Shown here piece by piece: positions 8,731 through 16,894 of a stretch of 20,657 nt of DNA. How positions within the stretch are numbered: position 1 is the stretch's first letter; the number at the start of each line of letters is the position of its first letter. Position numbers and translations under genes: made by a program. This DNA is from CAYRSS01 sp964426945 (GTDB taxonomy: Bacteria > Planctomycetota > Phycisphaerae > UBA1845), in NCBI GenBank assembly GCA_964426945.1, contig CAYRSS010000065.1:1-20657 (forward strand), read 5' to 3'. The notes below the pieces were generated by a model. The model was not told where the DNA came from and did not search any database. It worked only from the letters and a program-made list of their open reading frames with translations.

Positions 8731-10200
8731 CTAGTCCTTCCCTTCGTGGAACTCACCATCCGCGTGGAAGTGACCGCCCTTTTGCGCCGACCCGGAGGTC
8801 GCCAGCATCAGCGGATAGATGCCATCCATGACGACCTCGTCCCCTTCTCTGACGCCGCTGTGAACGGCCACCCAGCGGCCGTCGCTGACCCCGAGGTCCG
8901 CTTCGACGCGGATGACCTTGTTCGCGTCTTTCGGATCGCGGCGGAAGAAGATGGTCTGCAGGCCGTCTCGAATGGTGGCGGAGATGGGGATCGCAAGCTC
9001 CGGCTCGCCGGCGCCTTCTGCAACGATCTCGAGGTGCGCCGCTACGCCCGCCCGCGCCCAGGAAGCCGGCTTGTCGGGCGTCATGAGGATGTCCACCGTG
9101 CGTTCATCCGCGTCGGCGAGAAGTCCGAGGGAGATGACGCCCTCCATGGTGTCCTGCATGGCAATGCTGCCGCCTGCAGGCGGGACCACCCGAGCGACAA
9201 GCCCGTCGCGCAGGCGCCCCAGATCGCTCTGCAGTCCGCGGGCGCGAAAGCGGATTTTCTCGGGCTCGACGGTTGTCAACACGAGATCAGTCTCCGCCGC
9301 CCAGGCGCCGTTTGTGAGCGCCATCGACTGAACGACGCCGGGGGCGGCCGCTCGAACCTCCACAATCTGAATTTCGCGCCATACCGCGTGGGGTTGGCTG
9401 GCACCGTCGGTCGCGTGTGCAGCGTGCAGGTGGCGCTCCAGTGTTGAGTCCGCCGGGGCGAGCAAGGCGACGGCATCCATGCCGAGCAGGGTGGCCGCGA
9501 CCATCATCTGTAGTTCGAAGCGCTCTTTGGCCGCGAACAGCTCCGACTGCACCTCGATTCTCCGGGCATCCAGCTCGGCCTGTTTCTCAAAAACCTCGGA
9601 GAGTTCGGAACGATTTGACGTCATCATGCCCCGGGCCTGGGCCAGGTCCTCCGCAGTGATCACGCCGGAGGAGGACTGCTCCAGCTGCCGGACGCGCTCG
9701 GTCCAGACCTCGACCGCGGAGCGAAGGCTCTCCTCGTGGTCCTTGTGGGCGGCCATCAGCGGCGCAATGGTGGCCACCCGAGCGACAGCCTGGTGAATGG
9801 CCATCTCCGTCCCGCTCATCTCCTGCTGCAAGGCGCGCCAAGCCGGCGAGTCGAGCGTGTACAACACCTGGCCCGGCGCCACCCGGTCGTATTGCGCGAC
9901 GCGGATTTCCACGCGGCCGCCCAGCATCGTGTGGTATTCCCGCAGCGCATTCGGCGCAATCTCGAAACGACCCGGCACACGAATCGTGCGCGCGACGTTT
10001 CGCGACTCAACCTTGGCGAACGTGATGCCCAGGTTCTTGCGGACGGTGTCCGGCATGTCGATGCGGTCGGACGGCGCCGGGGACTCTCTTGCAGCCGACG
10101 CCGATTCGCCTGGAGTGTCCACAGGCTCGCGCGGGCAGCCGGACAGTACAGGGGCCGCGGCTAGGAGGGCAACGACGTATGCGATCAATCGATACCTCAT
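8731..10200 (-). CDS. CzcB-like RND periplasmic adaptor (membrane fusion lipoprotein)
   Basis: A 489-residue adaptor that links the inner-membrane pump to the outer-membrane channel. The signal peptide ends in LSGC (lipid Cys22). The first half of the barrel-sandwich/lipoyl domain is at about 74-118 (IRVPGRFEI to VLYTLDSPA). A helical hairpin rich in Glu, Gln and Arg spans about 120-240. The second lipoyl half is VRAAAPGVVQSMALTNGAW (about 282-300). The beta-barrel and membrane-proximal regions complete the protein. The C-terminal tail is His-rich (GGHFHADGEFHEGKD) and may bind metal. The start at 10200 has AAGGAG with an 8-nt spacer; longer in-frame starts are not supported. It lies 19 nt after the outer-membrane gene and 2 nt before the pump gene. 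Confidence 0.9.
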   Translation of the reverse strand: MRYRLIAYVVALLAAAPVLSGCPREPVDTPGESASAARESPAPSDRIDMPDTVRKNLGITFAKVESRNVARTIRVPGRFEIAPNALREYHTMLGGRVEIRVAQYDRVAPGQVLYTLDSPAWRALQQEMSGTEMAIHQAVARVATIAPLMAAHKDHEESLRSAVEVWTERVRQLEQSSSGVITAEDLAQARGMMTSNRSELSEVFEKQAELDARRIEVQSELFAAKERFELQMMVAATLLGMDAVALLAPADSTLERHLHAAHATDGASQPHAVWREIQIVEVRAAAPGVVQSMALTNGAWAAETDLVLTTVEPEKIRFRARGLQSDLGRLRDGLVARVVPPAGGSIAMQDTMEGVISLGLLADADERTVDILMTPDKPASWARAGVAAHLEIVAEGAGEPELAIPISATIRDGLQTIFFRRDPKDANKVIRVEADLGVSDGRWVAVHSGVREGDEVVMDGIYPLMLATSGSAQKGGHFHADGEFHEGKD

Positions 10201-10219
10201 GCGAGGATCTCCTTCAGAG

Positions 10220-11728
10220 TCATTTCGGTTCGGCCGGCCAGGTCGGGGTCGCGGCCGGCGCCGCATCCTTCGGTAACGCCACAATCGGCTGTCCGATGGC
10301 CCGTTCCAGATCAACAATGGCGATGGCGGCCTCGCGCAAGACCTCGACATACGCTGCCCGGGCGCGCAACAGCGTCCTTTGGACCTCGAGTACGGACAGA
10401 AACGATACCTGTCCGGCGCGATAGACCTCCCTGGAGAGCGTCAGGTTGGAATCAAGCAGCGGCAGGAGGCGGTCGCGGTGGTAGGTGGATAAGTCCCACG
10501 TGATTCGAGCCCGCTCGTACGCTTCGCGCGTCTCCTGCGTGACTTCGACCAGCAGTCCCTCGCGTTCCACTTCGGCAAGCCGGTACGCAAACTCTGCCTT
10601 CGCGATCTGAGCCTGATTCTGATCGAAGATCGGAAGGTCGAAGCCGATCGCGGGCCCTACGACCACATCAGTCTCCTGCGCCTCTCGAGGGCGCAGCGAC
10701 GGCGCGGACAACTCTCCCGCATCAGCGGACGCCCAAGCCGCGTCCGCGAGCCAGTCCCGGTCGCCACGGCTTCGCCGCGCGTCGCGCTCGACGCTTACGC
10801 CCAACTCCACGTTGGTCCAGACGCTACGCCGTTCCTGCTCGACCCGGGCCCACGCCGCGTTGACCGTCTGGTCCGCGGCGAGCAAGTCCAGCCGATGAGC
10901 TTTGGCACTGTCGATAAGCAGTTGTTCGGTCAACAACAGGGTGGGTGGCTCCGGCAAAGCGTCGATCAACCGCAGGTCGTTTGGGGACGAGTCCAGTCCC
11001 AGCGTCGTTGCCAGGACCCGGCGTTCGCGAAGCGCCGCGAGCTTCGCCGTCTGGACGGTGATTTCTGTTTCCATCAGCGCCGCCCGAGCCTGGTTGACAT
11101 CGATCTCGTTTCCGACGCCTGCCTGCTGGCGGGCCAGCGAGATGTCGAGCAGTTGCTGGCCGATCGTCTGCCCCTCGGTGGCGATTTCCAGATCGCGCCC
11201 GGCTGCGACGGCGCGGTAGTACGCACGCCGCGCATCAAGTATCGCCACGCTGGTGTCCCGAGCGACAAGGAGAATCTGCCGCTCCAGCTCGCCCTCCGCC
11301 ACCCGCTTGCGGAGCGGGATGAGCCAGAGATCAGCGATGCGCTGAGCGATCGAAAACTCCATGTTCGCAAGCCCGCCGCTATCCGGAAGTCGCACGGAAA
11401 GTGCAAGCGATGGATTCTGAAAGAGCCCGGACTGCACGACGTCCGCCCGCCCCATGCCCACGGTGAAGAACGCGGCCCGTACCTCGGGGTTGTTGAGCAG
11501 CGCAATCTGGAGCGCCTCGTCGACGGTCAGGCCGTCGCGGAGTGCTTCATCAATGAACAGGCGAACGGCGTCGCGATCCTCGCGCCATACCGACGGCCTC
11601 TGCCCGGCCGCAATCGCGATGTGATTCTGTACCCGCTCGAAGTCATGACGCGGATCGACCGAGGCACAACCGGAGGCGACGAACCCCGCGGCGCATGAAT
11701 AGAGCACGCAAAGACGAACAAGGCGCAT
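10220..11728 (-). CDS. CzcC-like outer-membrane efflux factor (TolC superfamily)
   Basis: A 502-residue outer-membrane channel protein of the metal efflux system. The signal peptide ends in VASGC (lipid Cys21). Two repeated helical modules follow, as expected of OEP/TolC proteins: one around LTVDEALQIALLNNPEVRAA, with QAGVGNEIDVNQARAAL later in the same module, and a second with FDLPIFDQNQAQIAKAE and YRAGQVSFLSVLEVQRTLL. The AGxxxxxDVxxAR/SFLSVLEVQ pairs are the usual marks of the two repeats. The start at 11728 has GAGGG about 6 nt upstream; the longer frame start at 11839 adds a non-signal sequence. It is the first of the three structural efflux genes in this operon. Confidence 0.9.
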   Translation of the reverse strand: MRLVRLCVLYSCAAGFVASGCASVDPRHDFERVQNHIAIAAGQRPSVWREDRDAVRLFIDEALRDGLTVDEALQIALLNNPEVRAAFFTVGMGRADVVQSGLFQNPSLALSVRLPDSGGLANMEFSIAQRIADLWLIPLRKRVAEGELERQILLVARDTSVAILDARRAYYRAVAAGRDLEIATEGQTIGQQLLDISLARQQAGVGNEIDVNQARAALMETEITVQTAKLAALRERRVLATTLGLDSSPNDLRLIDALPEPPTLLLTEQLLIDSAKAHRLDLLAADQTVNAAWARVEQERRSVWTNVELGVSVERDARRSRGDRDWLADAAWASADAGELSAPSLRPREAQETDVVVGPAIGFDLPIFDQNQAQIAKAEFAYRLAEVEREGLLVEVTQETREAYERARITWDLSTYHRDRLLPLLDSNLTLSREVYRAGQVSFLSVLEVQRTLLRARAAYVEVLREAAIAIVDLERAIGQPIVALPKDAAPAATPTWPAEPK

Positions 11729-11861
11729 GGCGAACCCTCTTAATGCAGATGTTTTTGAACGTGGAGGCGCGCGGAGGCGGACCCCGTATGGCGCGCATAT
11801 GCGGACGTAGTGAACACGCGCGCCGATCGCGCAATTCACAAACGAGGTTGAGGCGAAGGGA

Positions 11862-12254
11862 TCAGATCAGCAGGGGCATGATTCGCTGCTCGGCAATGGG
11901 ATCCGGGCAAGCGCAGGGCGCACCAATGAAACGACCGAGCCTGTCCAGCATCAGCGGGTTAATCAGCGCTTGGGTGGGCAGGCCAGGGGCCATGCTCGGC
12001 GGATGCACCGCAAACGTGGAAGAGGCCGGAACACCGCTCGTGCAGAAGCATGTGTGTTCGGTGTGCGGCACTGGGGCGCCGCTTGAATCGTGGTCGTGGT
12101 GCGGTGTCGCAGGCGACTCCGGCAGAAGCCGATCTGGGCAGTTCGCCGCCTCGTGACTCACTTCAGCGTGAAGTGCGACCTCGGTGCCGCAAATTACCGG
12201 ACACAGCAGGGAAGCTGCCGCAAGTAGCCACGAAATGGTGTTCCTCCAGCCCAT
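11862..12254 (-). CDS. Small exported Cys/His-rich hypothetical protein heading the efflux operon
   Basis: A 130-residue protein with an N-terminal hydrophobic signal (ISWLLAAASLLCPVIC) and no domain I can name. The mature part has a His/Asp cluster (PHHDHDSS), a CFC pair following HTEHT and a CAC pair near the C-terminus, which suggests metal binding in the periplasm. A small exported protein at the head of czc-type operons is a recurring arrangement (compare CzcI-like proteins), but I see no direct sequence match. No strong SD precedes the ATG at 12254. The stop lies 133 nt before the outer-membrane factor start. A role in metal sensing or buffering is inference. Confidence 0.6.
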   Translation of the reverse strand: MGWRNTISWLLAAASLLCPVICGTEVALHAEVSHEAANCPDRLLPESPATPHHDHDSSGAPVPHTEHTCFCTSGVPASSTFAVHPPSMAPGLPTQALINPLMLDRLGRFIGAPCACPDPIAEQRIMPLLI

Positions 12255-12311
12255 CGGATAGCTAGTCTATCGGCAGGATCCAACCTGTCCAGCAGCACCC
12301 TATCTTGTGAC

Positions 12312-12328
12312 TTCCGTGCTACACGGAA
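12312..12328. promoter_or_regulatory. 17-bp inverted repeat upstream of the efflux operon
   Basis: TTCCGTG-CTA-CACGGAA is a perfect repeat with 7-bp arms and a 3-nt centre. It lies about 58 bp upstream of the first gene of the minus-strand metal operon, where an operator for a metal-responsive regulator would be expected. No regulator gene is present in the window, so the binding protein is unknown. A second, smaller repeat (GATAG-CTAGT-CTATC) lies closer to the start codon, near 12258-12272. Confidence 0.4.
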
Positions 12329-12896
12329 CGGTGTTGCTGCCGGGGCGCCGGTCCCCGGAAGCGCGTCGGACTATTCGCCAGGTGACGTTGCCGAACGAGG
12401 TCCTTCGACTGCGGTTGGAGGTTGGTGGCCGGAGCCATTGTCGATCACACCGGGCCAACGGTGCAGATAGAGATATGGGCTGACGTGGAGTTCGGACGCT
12501 ATACGGCGCGCCCTCGGCATAACGCCGCCGCCCTCGATAGCTGGGTACTGCGCCGGTTTGCGGTGGTCGCCGAGCGGAGGTGTTGATGAGGGATCGGTGC
12601 CCAGTGCCCTCAAGTGCCTGAACGCCGGCGCGCTGCCTTGCTCATCTCGATGTTCCGCCATTTTCGTCGCCTCGGCCCACCGGAGCCAACCCCACCCGGT
12701 TTCCTCCGCTCAGCGGAGACAACCCCCGCGTTAACCCGAAGGCGAGTCTCGCGTGGTTGCGAGAGACTGGGGACGGTGCGGGTGCTCGGGTTCGCCGAAT
12801 GGCGGCTTGGCATCGCGTCTCTGAGCTGCTGTGATCGCCTTCGTCTCGCCGAGGGAGTGCGCGTAACCCGTTACCATTCCTCACGATACAAACGAA
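12329..12896. other. Gene-poor stretch between efflux operon and island boundary
   Basis: No gene with recognisable motifs is seen on either strand. A GC hairpin CCGGGG-(7)-CCCCGG lies near 12340-12358. Minus-strand frames at 12371-12661 and 12610-12813 have no SD or domain. They could be decayed 3' parts of an integrase gene, which would normally follow the excisionase in this direction, but I cannot show this. Confidence 0.35.
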
Positions 12897-12924
12897 AACG
12901 CCGAGGCGTCTCTGCCTCGGCGTT
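12890..12924 (-). terminator. Intrinsic terminator, minus strand
   Basis: A perfect 11-bp stem AACGCCGAGGC (12897-12907) and GCCTCGGCGTT (12914-12924) encloses a 6-nt loop. On the minus strand the stem is followed by TTTTCGTTTG, giving a usable U-rich tail, while the plus strand has no good tail. It would end transcripts coming leftward from the excisionase/tRNA-like region and insulate the metal operon. Confidence 0.65.
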
Positions 12925-12969
12925 CTGCGTTTACCCGTCGGTCGGCCGCTTTCGCGGCGACCTTTCAAC

Positions 12970-13008
12970 TAGAGCCCGACGGACTCGAACCTGCGACTGG
13001 CGGGTTAT
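12970..13008 (-). other. tRNA 3'-half-like sequence, possible attachment site
   Basis: On the minus strand this reads CATAACCCG, then AGTCGCAGGTTCGAGTCC, then GTCGGGCTC. It looks like an anticodon-loop-to-3'-end half of a CAT-anticodon tRNA, with a perfect TTCGA T-loop. The T stem does not pair properly (GCAGG against CCGTC) and no matching 5' half folds with it, so it is not a working tRNA. Integrases of islands and phages often recombine in the 3' half of tRNA genes, so this may be an att remnant. It lies just after the excisionase stop and before the terminator. Confidence 0.35.
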
Positions 13009-13064
13009 GGTGCGGATGCAGCAGGCCGATCGAATCGCGGCGACCTCGACGCCTTCGGGCTTTC

Positions 13065-13448
13065 CTATAGCTGCCCTTTGGGGGGTTTGCAGCCGTCCTC
13101 GATCCACGACCTGACATCGTCAAGCGACCACCGCAACATGCGCCCTAGCCTCCGCGGTCGGGGAAGCTGACCGGCCGCCCTCATCTTGTATACGCTCCGC
13201 GTCGCGCACCCGAGGAGTCTCGCAAGTTCCTTCACGTCGACCAGGAGTGCAGGACTGGTCGTTGAGTGCTGGGTCATCGCCGTGGCCGATGGCCGCGGCG
13301 GGGAAGGCGGGGGCTCAATCACCTTGACCTCGGCCGGCAGCTCGGGCGTCCGTTCTCGCCGACCCTCCTCCCAGGCGATCAGAAACTCCGTCAACGCCTC
13401 TGCGACTTTCCTCGCGGCGGCCAGTTCGTGCTCGGTGGCTCGCGGCAT
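13065..13448 (-). CDS. Excisionase/AlpA-like helix-turn-helix DNA-binding protein
   Basis: A 127-residue protein. The first half (MPRATEHELAAARKVAEALTEFLI) is helical, followed by a Pro-rich linker. The C-terminal part (about 70-120) is a MerR-like winged HTH of the excisionase type: VDVKELARLLGCATRSVYKM, AGQLPRPRRLGRMLRW and SLDDVRSWIEDGCK. Proteins of this kind assist a tyrosine recombinase in excising an element. The ATG at 13448 has GGAGGG about 8 nt upstream, so the longer frame starting at 13655 is rejected. The expected integrase downstream is missing, so the element may be immobile or its integrase lost. Confidence 0.75.
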   Translation of the reverse strand: MPRATEHELAAARKVAEALTEFLIAWEEGRRERTPELPAEVKVIEPPPSPPRPSATAMTQHSTTSPALLVDVKELARLLGCATRSVYKMRAAGQLPRPRRLGRMLRWSLDDVRSWIEDGCKPPKGQL

Positions 13449-13711
13449 AGCAGTGTCCCTCCAATCGACTCTGGCACCCTTCCAAGGGACGCCCTTTCGC
13501 GAGCCTACTCCCCTGCGGCGGCGTTGCCGACCCCGTGACGGTCCGCGCCGCGCGATGCCGAAAGTCGCATTCGGTTTCGTTTCGCGAGCCAAGCCGCCTA
13601 GCAAGTGAAACCGGCGATCCGCGGCCAAGTTGTGCGTCCGCAGGACTCGTGCCACGGCTTCGCCAAGGGCGATTTCTTGGGGTGATCTCCCCAGCCACCG
13701 ATTCGGCGCAG
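13449..13711. other. Divergent intergenic region
   Basis: This lies between the minus-strand excisionase and the plus-strand restriction gene. Frames cross it on both strands, but none shows a domain or SD-supported start. The excisionase SD occupies its left end. I see no RNA gene here. Confidence 0.4.
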
Positions 13712-13741
13712 TTGACGGGCAGGGTGACAGATCTGTGCAAT
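13712..13741 (+). promoter_or_regulatory. Candidate promoter with internal palindrome for the restriction operon
   Basis: TTGACG (13712-13717) and TGCAAT (13736-13741) are separated by 18 bp and lie about 97 bp upstream of the restriction gene ATG. A perfect 10-bp palindrome ACAGATCTGT (13727-13736) sits between the two boxes, where a repressor would block transcription. The -10 box matches the consensus weakly (4 of 6), and promoter consensus in this organism is unknown. Confidence 0.3.
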
Positions 13742-13837
13742 TCCCCCCATCCGCTGGAGAATCTCGCCAGCGTCCGTTACCATCGCGCCGCTCTTGCTCG
13801 GCTCGCCGCCGGCATTGGGTGGCGGAACTCCCTGATC

Positions 13838-16800
13838 ATGACCCAGGTCGTCATCGAAAACCCGGTCCTCAACTCTGCCTTCGCGGAGCCGATGCGCCAC
13901 TTCCGCTTCGCGGACGACGGGATTACCAACGATATCGTCCATGGCCGACGGAACAGCGAGTACTTCGTACCGATCGCCAAGCCCAAGAAGAAGGGCCAGA
14001 AGCAGGAGTACTTCGACACCGAGTGGACCAGGGATCGGATCGAGCCGAACAAGCTCGTCAACCAGATCCGGCCGCGCATCAAGATGTGGCGTGAGGGCGG
14101 CTACCTGGGCGGGACGCCGGTCACGAGCCGGCTCCTTGAGTATTGGACCAACCCGGCGCGCGAGAAGCGCCTCTTCTTCTGCCAGATCGAGGCCCTCGAA
14201 ACGGCCATCTACATCACCGAGGTTGCCCGTAAGTACGGCGACGCCTGGATCGAGAACGAGCTTCGCGAGGCGAACGAGGGGGCCAACCCGGGGCTTCCGC
14301 GGATGGCGCTCAAGATGGCCACCGGCGCCGGCAAGACCGTCGTCATGGCGATGCTCATCGCATGGCATGCCCTGAACAAGCTGGCCAGCCCGCAGGACGC
14401 TCGGTTTTCCGACACGTTTCTGATCGTCACGCCGGGGATCACGATCCGCGATCGCCTGCGGGTGCTCCTGCCCAACGATCCCGAGAACTACTACCGCCAG
14501 CGAGACATCGTCTCGACCGAGCTGCTTGAGCGGCTCCAGCGGGCGAAGATCGTGATTACGAACTACCACGCGTTTCAGCCTCGTGAAACGGTCACGGCCG
14601 CCCGCCTGACGAAAGAACTGCTCGCCTCCGGCCATGATAGCCCGTTCAAGGAAACGCCCGCGCAGATGGTCCGACGCGTCTGCCGCGAGCTAGGCAACAA
14701 GAAGAACATCATCGTCCTCAACGACGAGGCCCATCACTGCTATCGCCGCAAGCCGGACGGAAGCGACGACCCGCTCAAGGGCGACGATCGTAAAGAGGCC
14801 GAGGGCCGCAACAAGCGGGCGTTCATGTGGCTGGCCGGTCTGTCGGCGGTCAAGGCGAAGCTCGGCATCAAGACCATTTACGACCTCTCGGCCACGCCGT
14901 TCTTCCTGCGCGGATCGGGCTACGCGGAGGGGTCGCTCTTCCCATGGGTCGTCTCTGACTTCTCGCTCATCGACGCCATCGAATCCGGCATCGTGAAAGT
15001 CCCGCGCGTACCGGTGTCCGACGACTCCATGACCGGTGACGCGCCGACATACCGCGACCTCTGGCTCCGCATCCGCGAGGACCTGCCCCACAAGGGCCGC
15101 AAGACCGAGGCCGTCAGCGGCGAGCCGCAGCTCCCGGCCGAATTGCAGGGCGCCTTGCACAGCCTCTACAGCAACTACGAGAAATACTACGCGCTCTGGG
15201 AGAAGAACACTGAAGCCCGCGCGAGGGGCCTCACGCCTCCGGTCTTCATCGTCGTTTGCAACAACACGAACGTCTCCAAGCTCGTCTATGACTGGATCGC
15301 CGGCTGGGAAAAGCCCATGCCCGACGAATCGGTCGTCGTCCAGGCCGGCCAGCTTGCGATCTTCCGCAACGACGACGGTCGCGGCGGCTGGTTGCATCGG
15401 CCGAACACGATCCTGGTGGACAGCGAACAGCTCGAATCCGGCGAGGCGATGAGCGCCGACTTCAAGAAGATCGCCGCGCACGAAATCGAGGAGTTCAAGG
15501 CCGAGTACCGCGTCCGCTTCCCCGGCCGCGAGTCGGACAACCTCACCGATGAGGATTTGCTCCGCGAGGTAATGAACACCGTCGGTAAGCCCGGCAAGCT
15601 CGGCGAGGACATCCGCTGCGTCGTCAGCGTGTCGATGCTCACCGAAGGCTGGGACGCGAACACGGTGACCCACGTGCTGGGTGTTCGCGCCTTCGGCACG
15701 CAGCTTCTCTGCGAACAGGTCGTCGGCCGGGCCCTGCGCCGGATGAGCTACGCGCCCGAGGTCCGCTCTATCGTCCACCGCGGCAAGGACGTCGAGTTTC
15801 TCGGCTTCCCGCCCGAATACGCTGAAGTCTACGGCGTGCCGTTCTCGTTCATCCCCTGCAGCGGCTCGGCCAAGGATCCCAAACCCGGACCGATGCCCAC
15901 CCGGGTCCGGGCGCTGGAGGAGCGGATTGCTCTCGAGATCACCTTCCCGCGGCTGGTGGGCTACCGCTACGACCTCCCGGCCGAGCGGATTTCCGCCCGG
16001 TTCACCGCCGACTCGCGTCTTGCCATCTCCACGGCCGACATCCCCACGCGAACGGAGAACGCCCCAATCGTCGGCGAAACGAGCATCCACACCCTCGACG
16101 ATCTGCGGCGCCGGCGCCCCAATGAGGTCGCGTTCTCGCTGGCCAAGCTCACGCTGGAGCGATACTTCCGCGACCAGGATGGCAACGACCGGCCGTGGCT
16201 CTTCCCCCAGCTGCTGGCCATCGCGAAGAACTGGCTCGCCGAATGCGTCACGCTCAAGGACAACACCTTCGTTCAGCTGCTGCTGCTGGTCGAACTGGCC
16301 CACGACGCGGCGGACCGCATCTACAAGGCGATCGTCCAGGCGGAATCGGGTGTGCCGCGGCTGATGCCGATCCTCCGTCCGTACGACACGATTGGCTCGA
16401 CGCGCTACGTCGATTTCGACACCGTCAAGCCGGTCTACGCCACGCGGGCCGACCGGTGCCACATCTCTCACGTCGTGGCCGACACCGGCTCGTGGGAGCA
16501 GAAGATGGCTCAGACGCTGGAGGACATGCCCGAGGTCATCCGGTACGTGAAGAACCACAACCTCGGCTTCACGATCCCGTACGCGATCGCCGGGGAGGAG
16601 AAGCAGTACCATCCGGATTTCATCGCCGCCATGGACGACGGCCACGGGCCGGACGATCCGCTGAACCTGCTCATCGAGGTCAGCGGCGAAGCCCGTAAAG
16701 ACAAGGCGGCGAAGGTCTCCACGGCGCGGACGCTCTGGATGCCGGCGGTGAACAATCACGGGGGGTTCGGGCGATGGGGGTTTGTCGAGATTAGCGATCC

Positions 16801-16894
16801 GTGGGATGCGTGCGGCGTTGTAAGGCGTGCCACTTCAGCAGCGATCGGTTCTGACATAAGTGAGGTCACTATTCAGAATGTCGACAATAGCTAG
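13838..16894 (+). CDS. Type III-like restriction enzyme Res subunit (helicase-nuclease)
   Basis: A 1018-residue DNA-cutting subunit that translocates with ATP and pairs with the methyltransferase downstream. It is closest in memory to the BPTD_3080-type restriction endonucleases. Superfamily 2 helicase motifs are Walker A ATGAGKT (161-167), DEAH (296-299), LSATP (350-354), TEGWD (602-606) and QVVGRALRR (627-635). The C-terminal nuclease has HPDF (Asp927) and LIEVSGE (Glu947), with Lys954/Lys956 shortly after. Ser stands where many PD-(D/E)xK enzymes have Lys, but I recall this form as usual in this family. VNNHGGFGRWGFVEISDPWDA (971-991) is the conserved end. The last 27 residues after it are atypical and coincide with the junction to the next gene. 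The start at 13838 fits the family N-terminus; the open frame extends further upstream without support. It overlaps the next gene by 17 nt. Confidence 0.9.
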   Translation: MTQVVIENPVLNSAFAEPMRHFRFADDGITNDIVHGRRNSEYFVPIAKPKKKGQKQEYFDTEWTRDRIEPNKLVNQIRPRIKMWREGGYLGGTPVTSRLLEYWTNPAREKRLFFCQIEALETAIYITEVARKYGDAWIENELREANEGANPGLPRMALKMATGAGKTVVMAMLIAWHALNKLASPQDARFSDTFLIVTPGITIRDRLRVLLPNDPENYYRQRDIVSTELLERLQRAKIVITNYHAFQPRETVTAARLTKELLASGHDSPFKETPAQMVRRVCRELGNKKNIIVLNDEAHHCYRRKPDGSDDPLKGDDRKEAEGRNKRAFMWLAGLSAVKAKLGIKTIYDLSATPFFLRGSGYAEGSLFPWVVSDFSLIDAIESGIVKVPRVPVSDDSMTGDAPTYRDLWLRIREDLPHKGRKTEAVSGEPQLPAELQGALHSLYSNYEKYYALWEKNTEARARGLTPPVFIVVCNNTNVSKLVYDWIAGWEKPMPDESVVVQAGQLAIFRNDDGRGGWLHRPNTILVDSEQLESGEAMSADFKKIAAHEIEEFKAEYRVRFPGRESDNLTDEDLLREVMNTVGKPGKLGEDIRCVVSVSMLTEGWDANTVTHVLGVRAFGTQLLCEQVVGRALRRMSYAPEVRSIVHRGKDVEFLGFPPEYAEVYGVPFSFIPCSGSAKDPKPGPMPTRVRALEERIALEITFPRLVGYRYDLPAERISARFTADSRLAISTADIPTRTENAPIVGETSIHTLDDLRRRRPNEVAFSLAKLTLERYFRDQDGNDRPWLFPQLLAIAKNWLAECVTLKDNTFVQLLLLVELAHDAADRIYKAIVQAESGVPRLMPILRPYDTIGSTRYVDFDTVKPVYATRADRCHISHVVADTGSWEQKMAQTLEDMPEVIRYVKNHNLGFTIPYAIAGEEKQYHPDFIAAMDDGHGPDDPLNLLIEVSGEARKDKAAKVSTARTLWMPAVNNHGGFGRWGFVEISDPWDACGVVRRATSAAIGSDISEVTIQNVDNS
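16859..16870. repeat. Short palindrome at the Res/PIN gene junction
   Basis: AGTGA-GG-TCACT is a perfect inverted repeat with 5-bp arms, just upstream of the ATG of the PIN-domain gene and inside the divergent tail of the restriction gene. It includes the GAGG that may serve as SD for that gene. It could be an operator, an RNA hairpin over the SD, or chance. Confidence 0.3.

Noticed and set aside
12336..12362. GC hairpin CCGGGG...CCCCGG as a terminator
   Set aside because: There is no T-run on either side, and it lies in the presumed promoter region of the metal operon.
12970..13050. Complete tRNA gene on the minus strand
   Set aside because: The T-loop is good and short acceptor-like pairing exists, but the T stem and anticodon stem do not form, so only a half-tRNA or att-like remnant is supported.
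12614..13114. Plus-strand 166-codon frame crossing the terminator and tRNA-like sequence
   Set aside because: It reads through a perfect terminator hairpin and the tRNA-like block, is Arg-rich, and has no SD or domain.
13535..13837. Upstream in-frame extension of the restriction gene
   Set aside because: The family N-terminus begins at MTQVVIENPV; the extension crosses the candidate promoter and has no conserved sequence.
14690..16759. Minus-strand 689-codon frame opposite the restriction gene
   Set aside because: It is a long shadow of the GC-rich helicase gene; the plus strand has every helicase motif in order.
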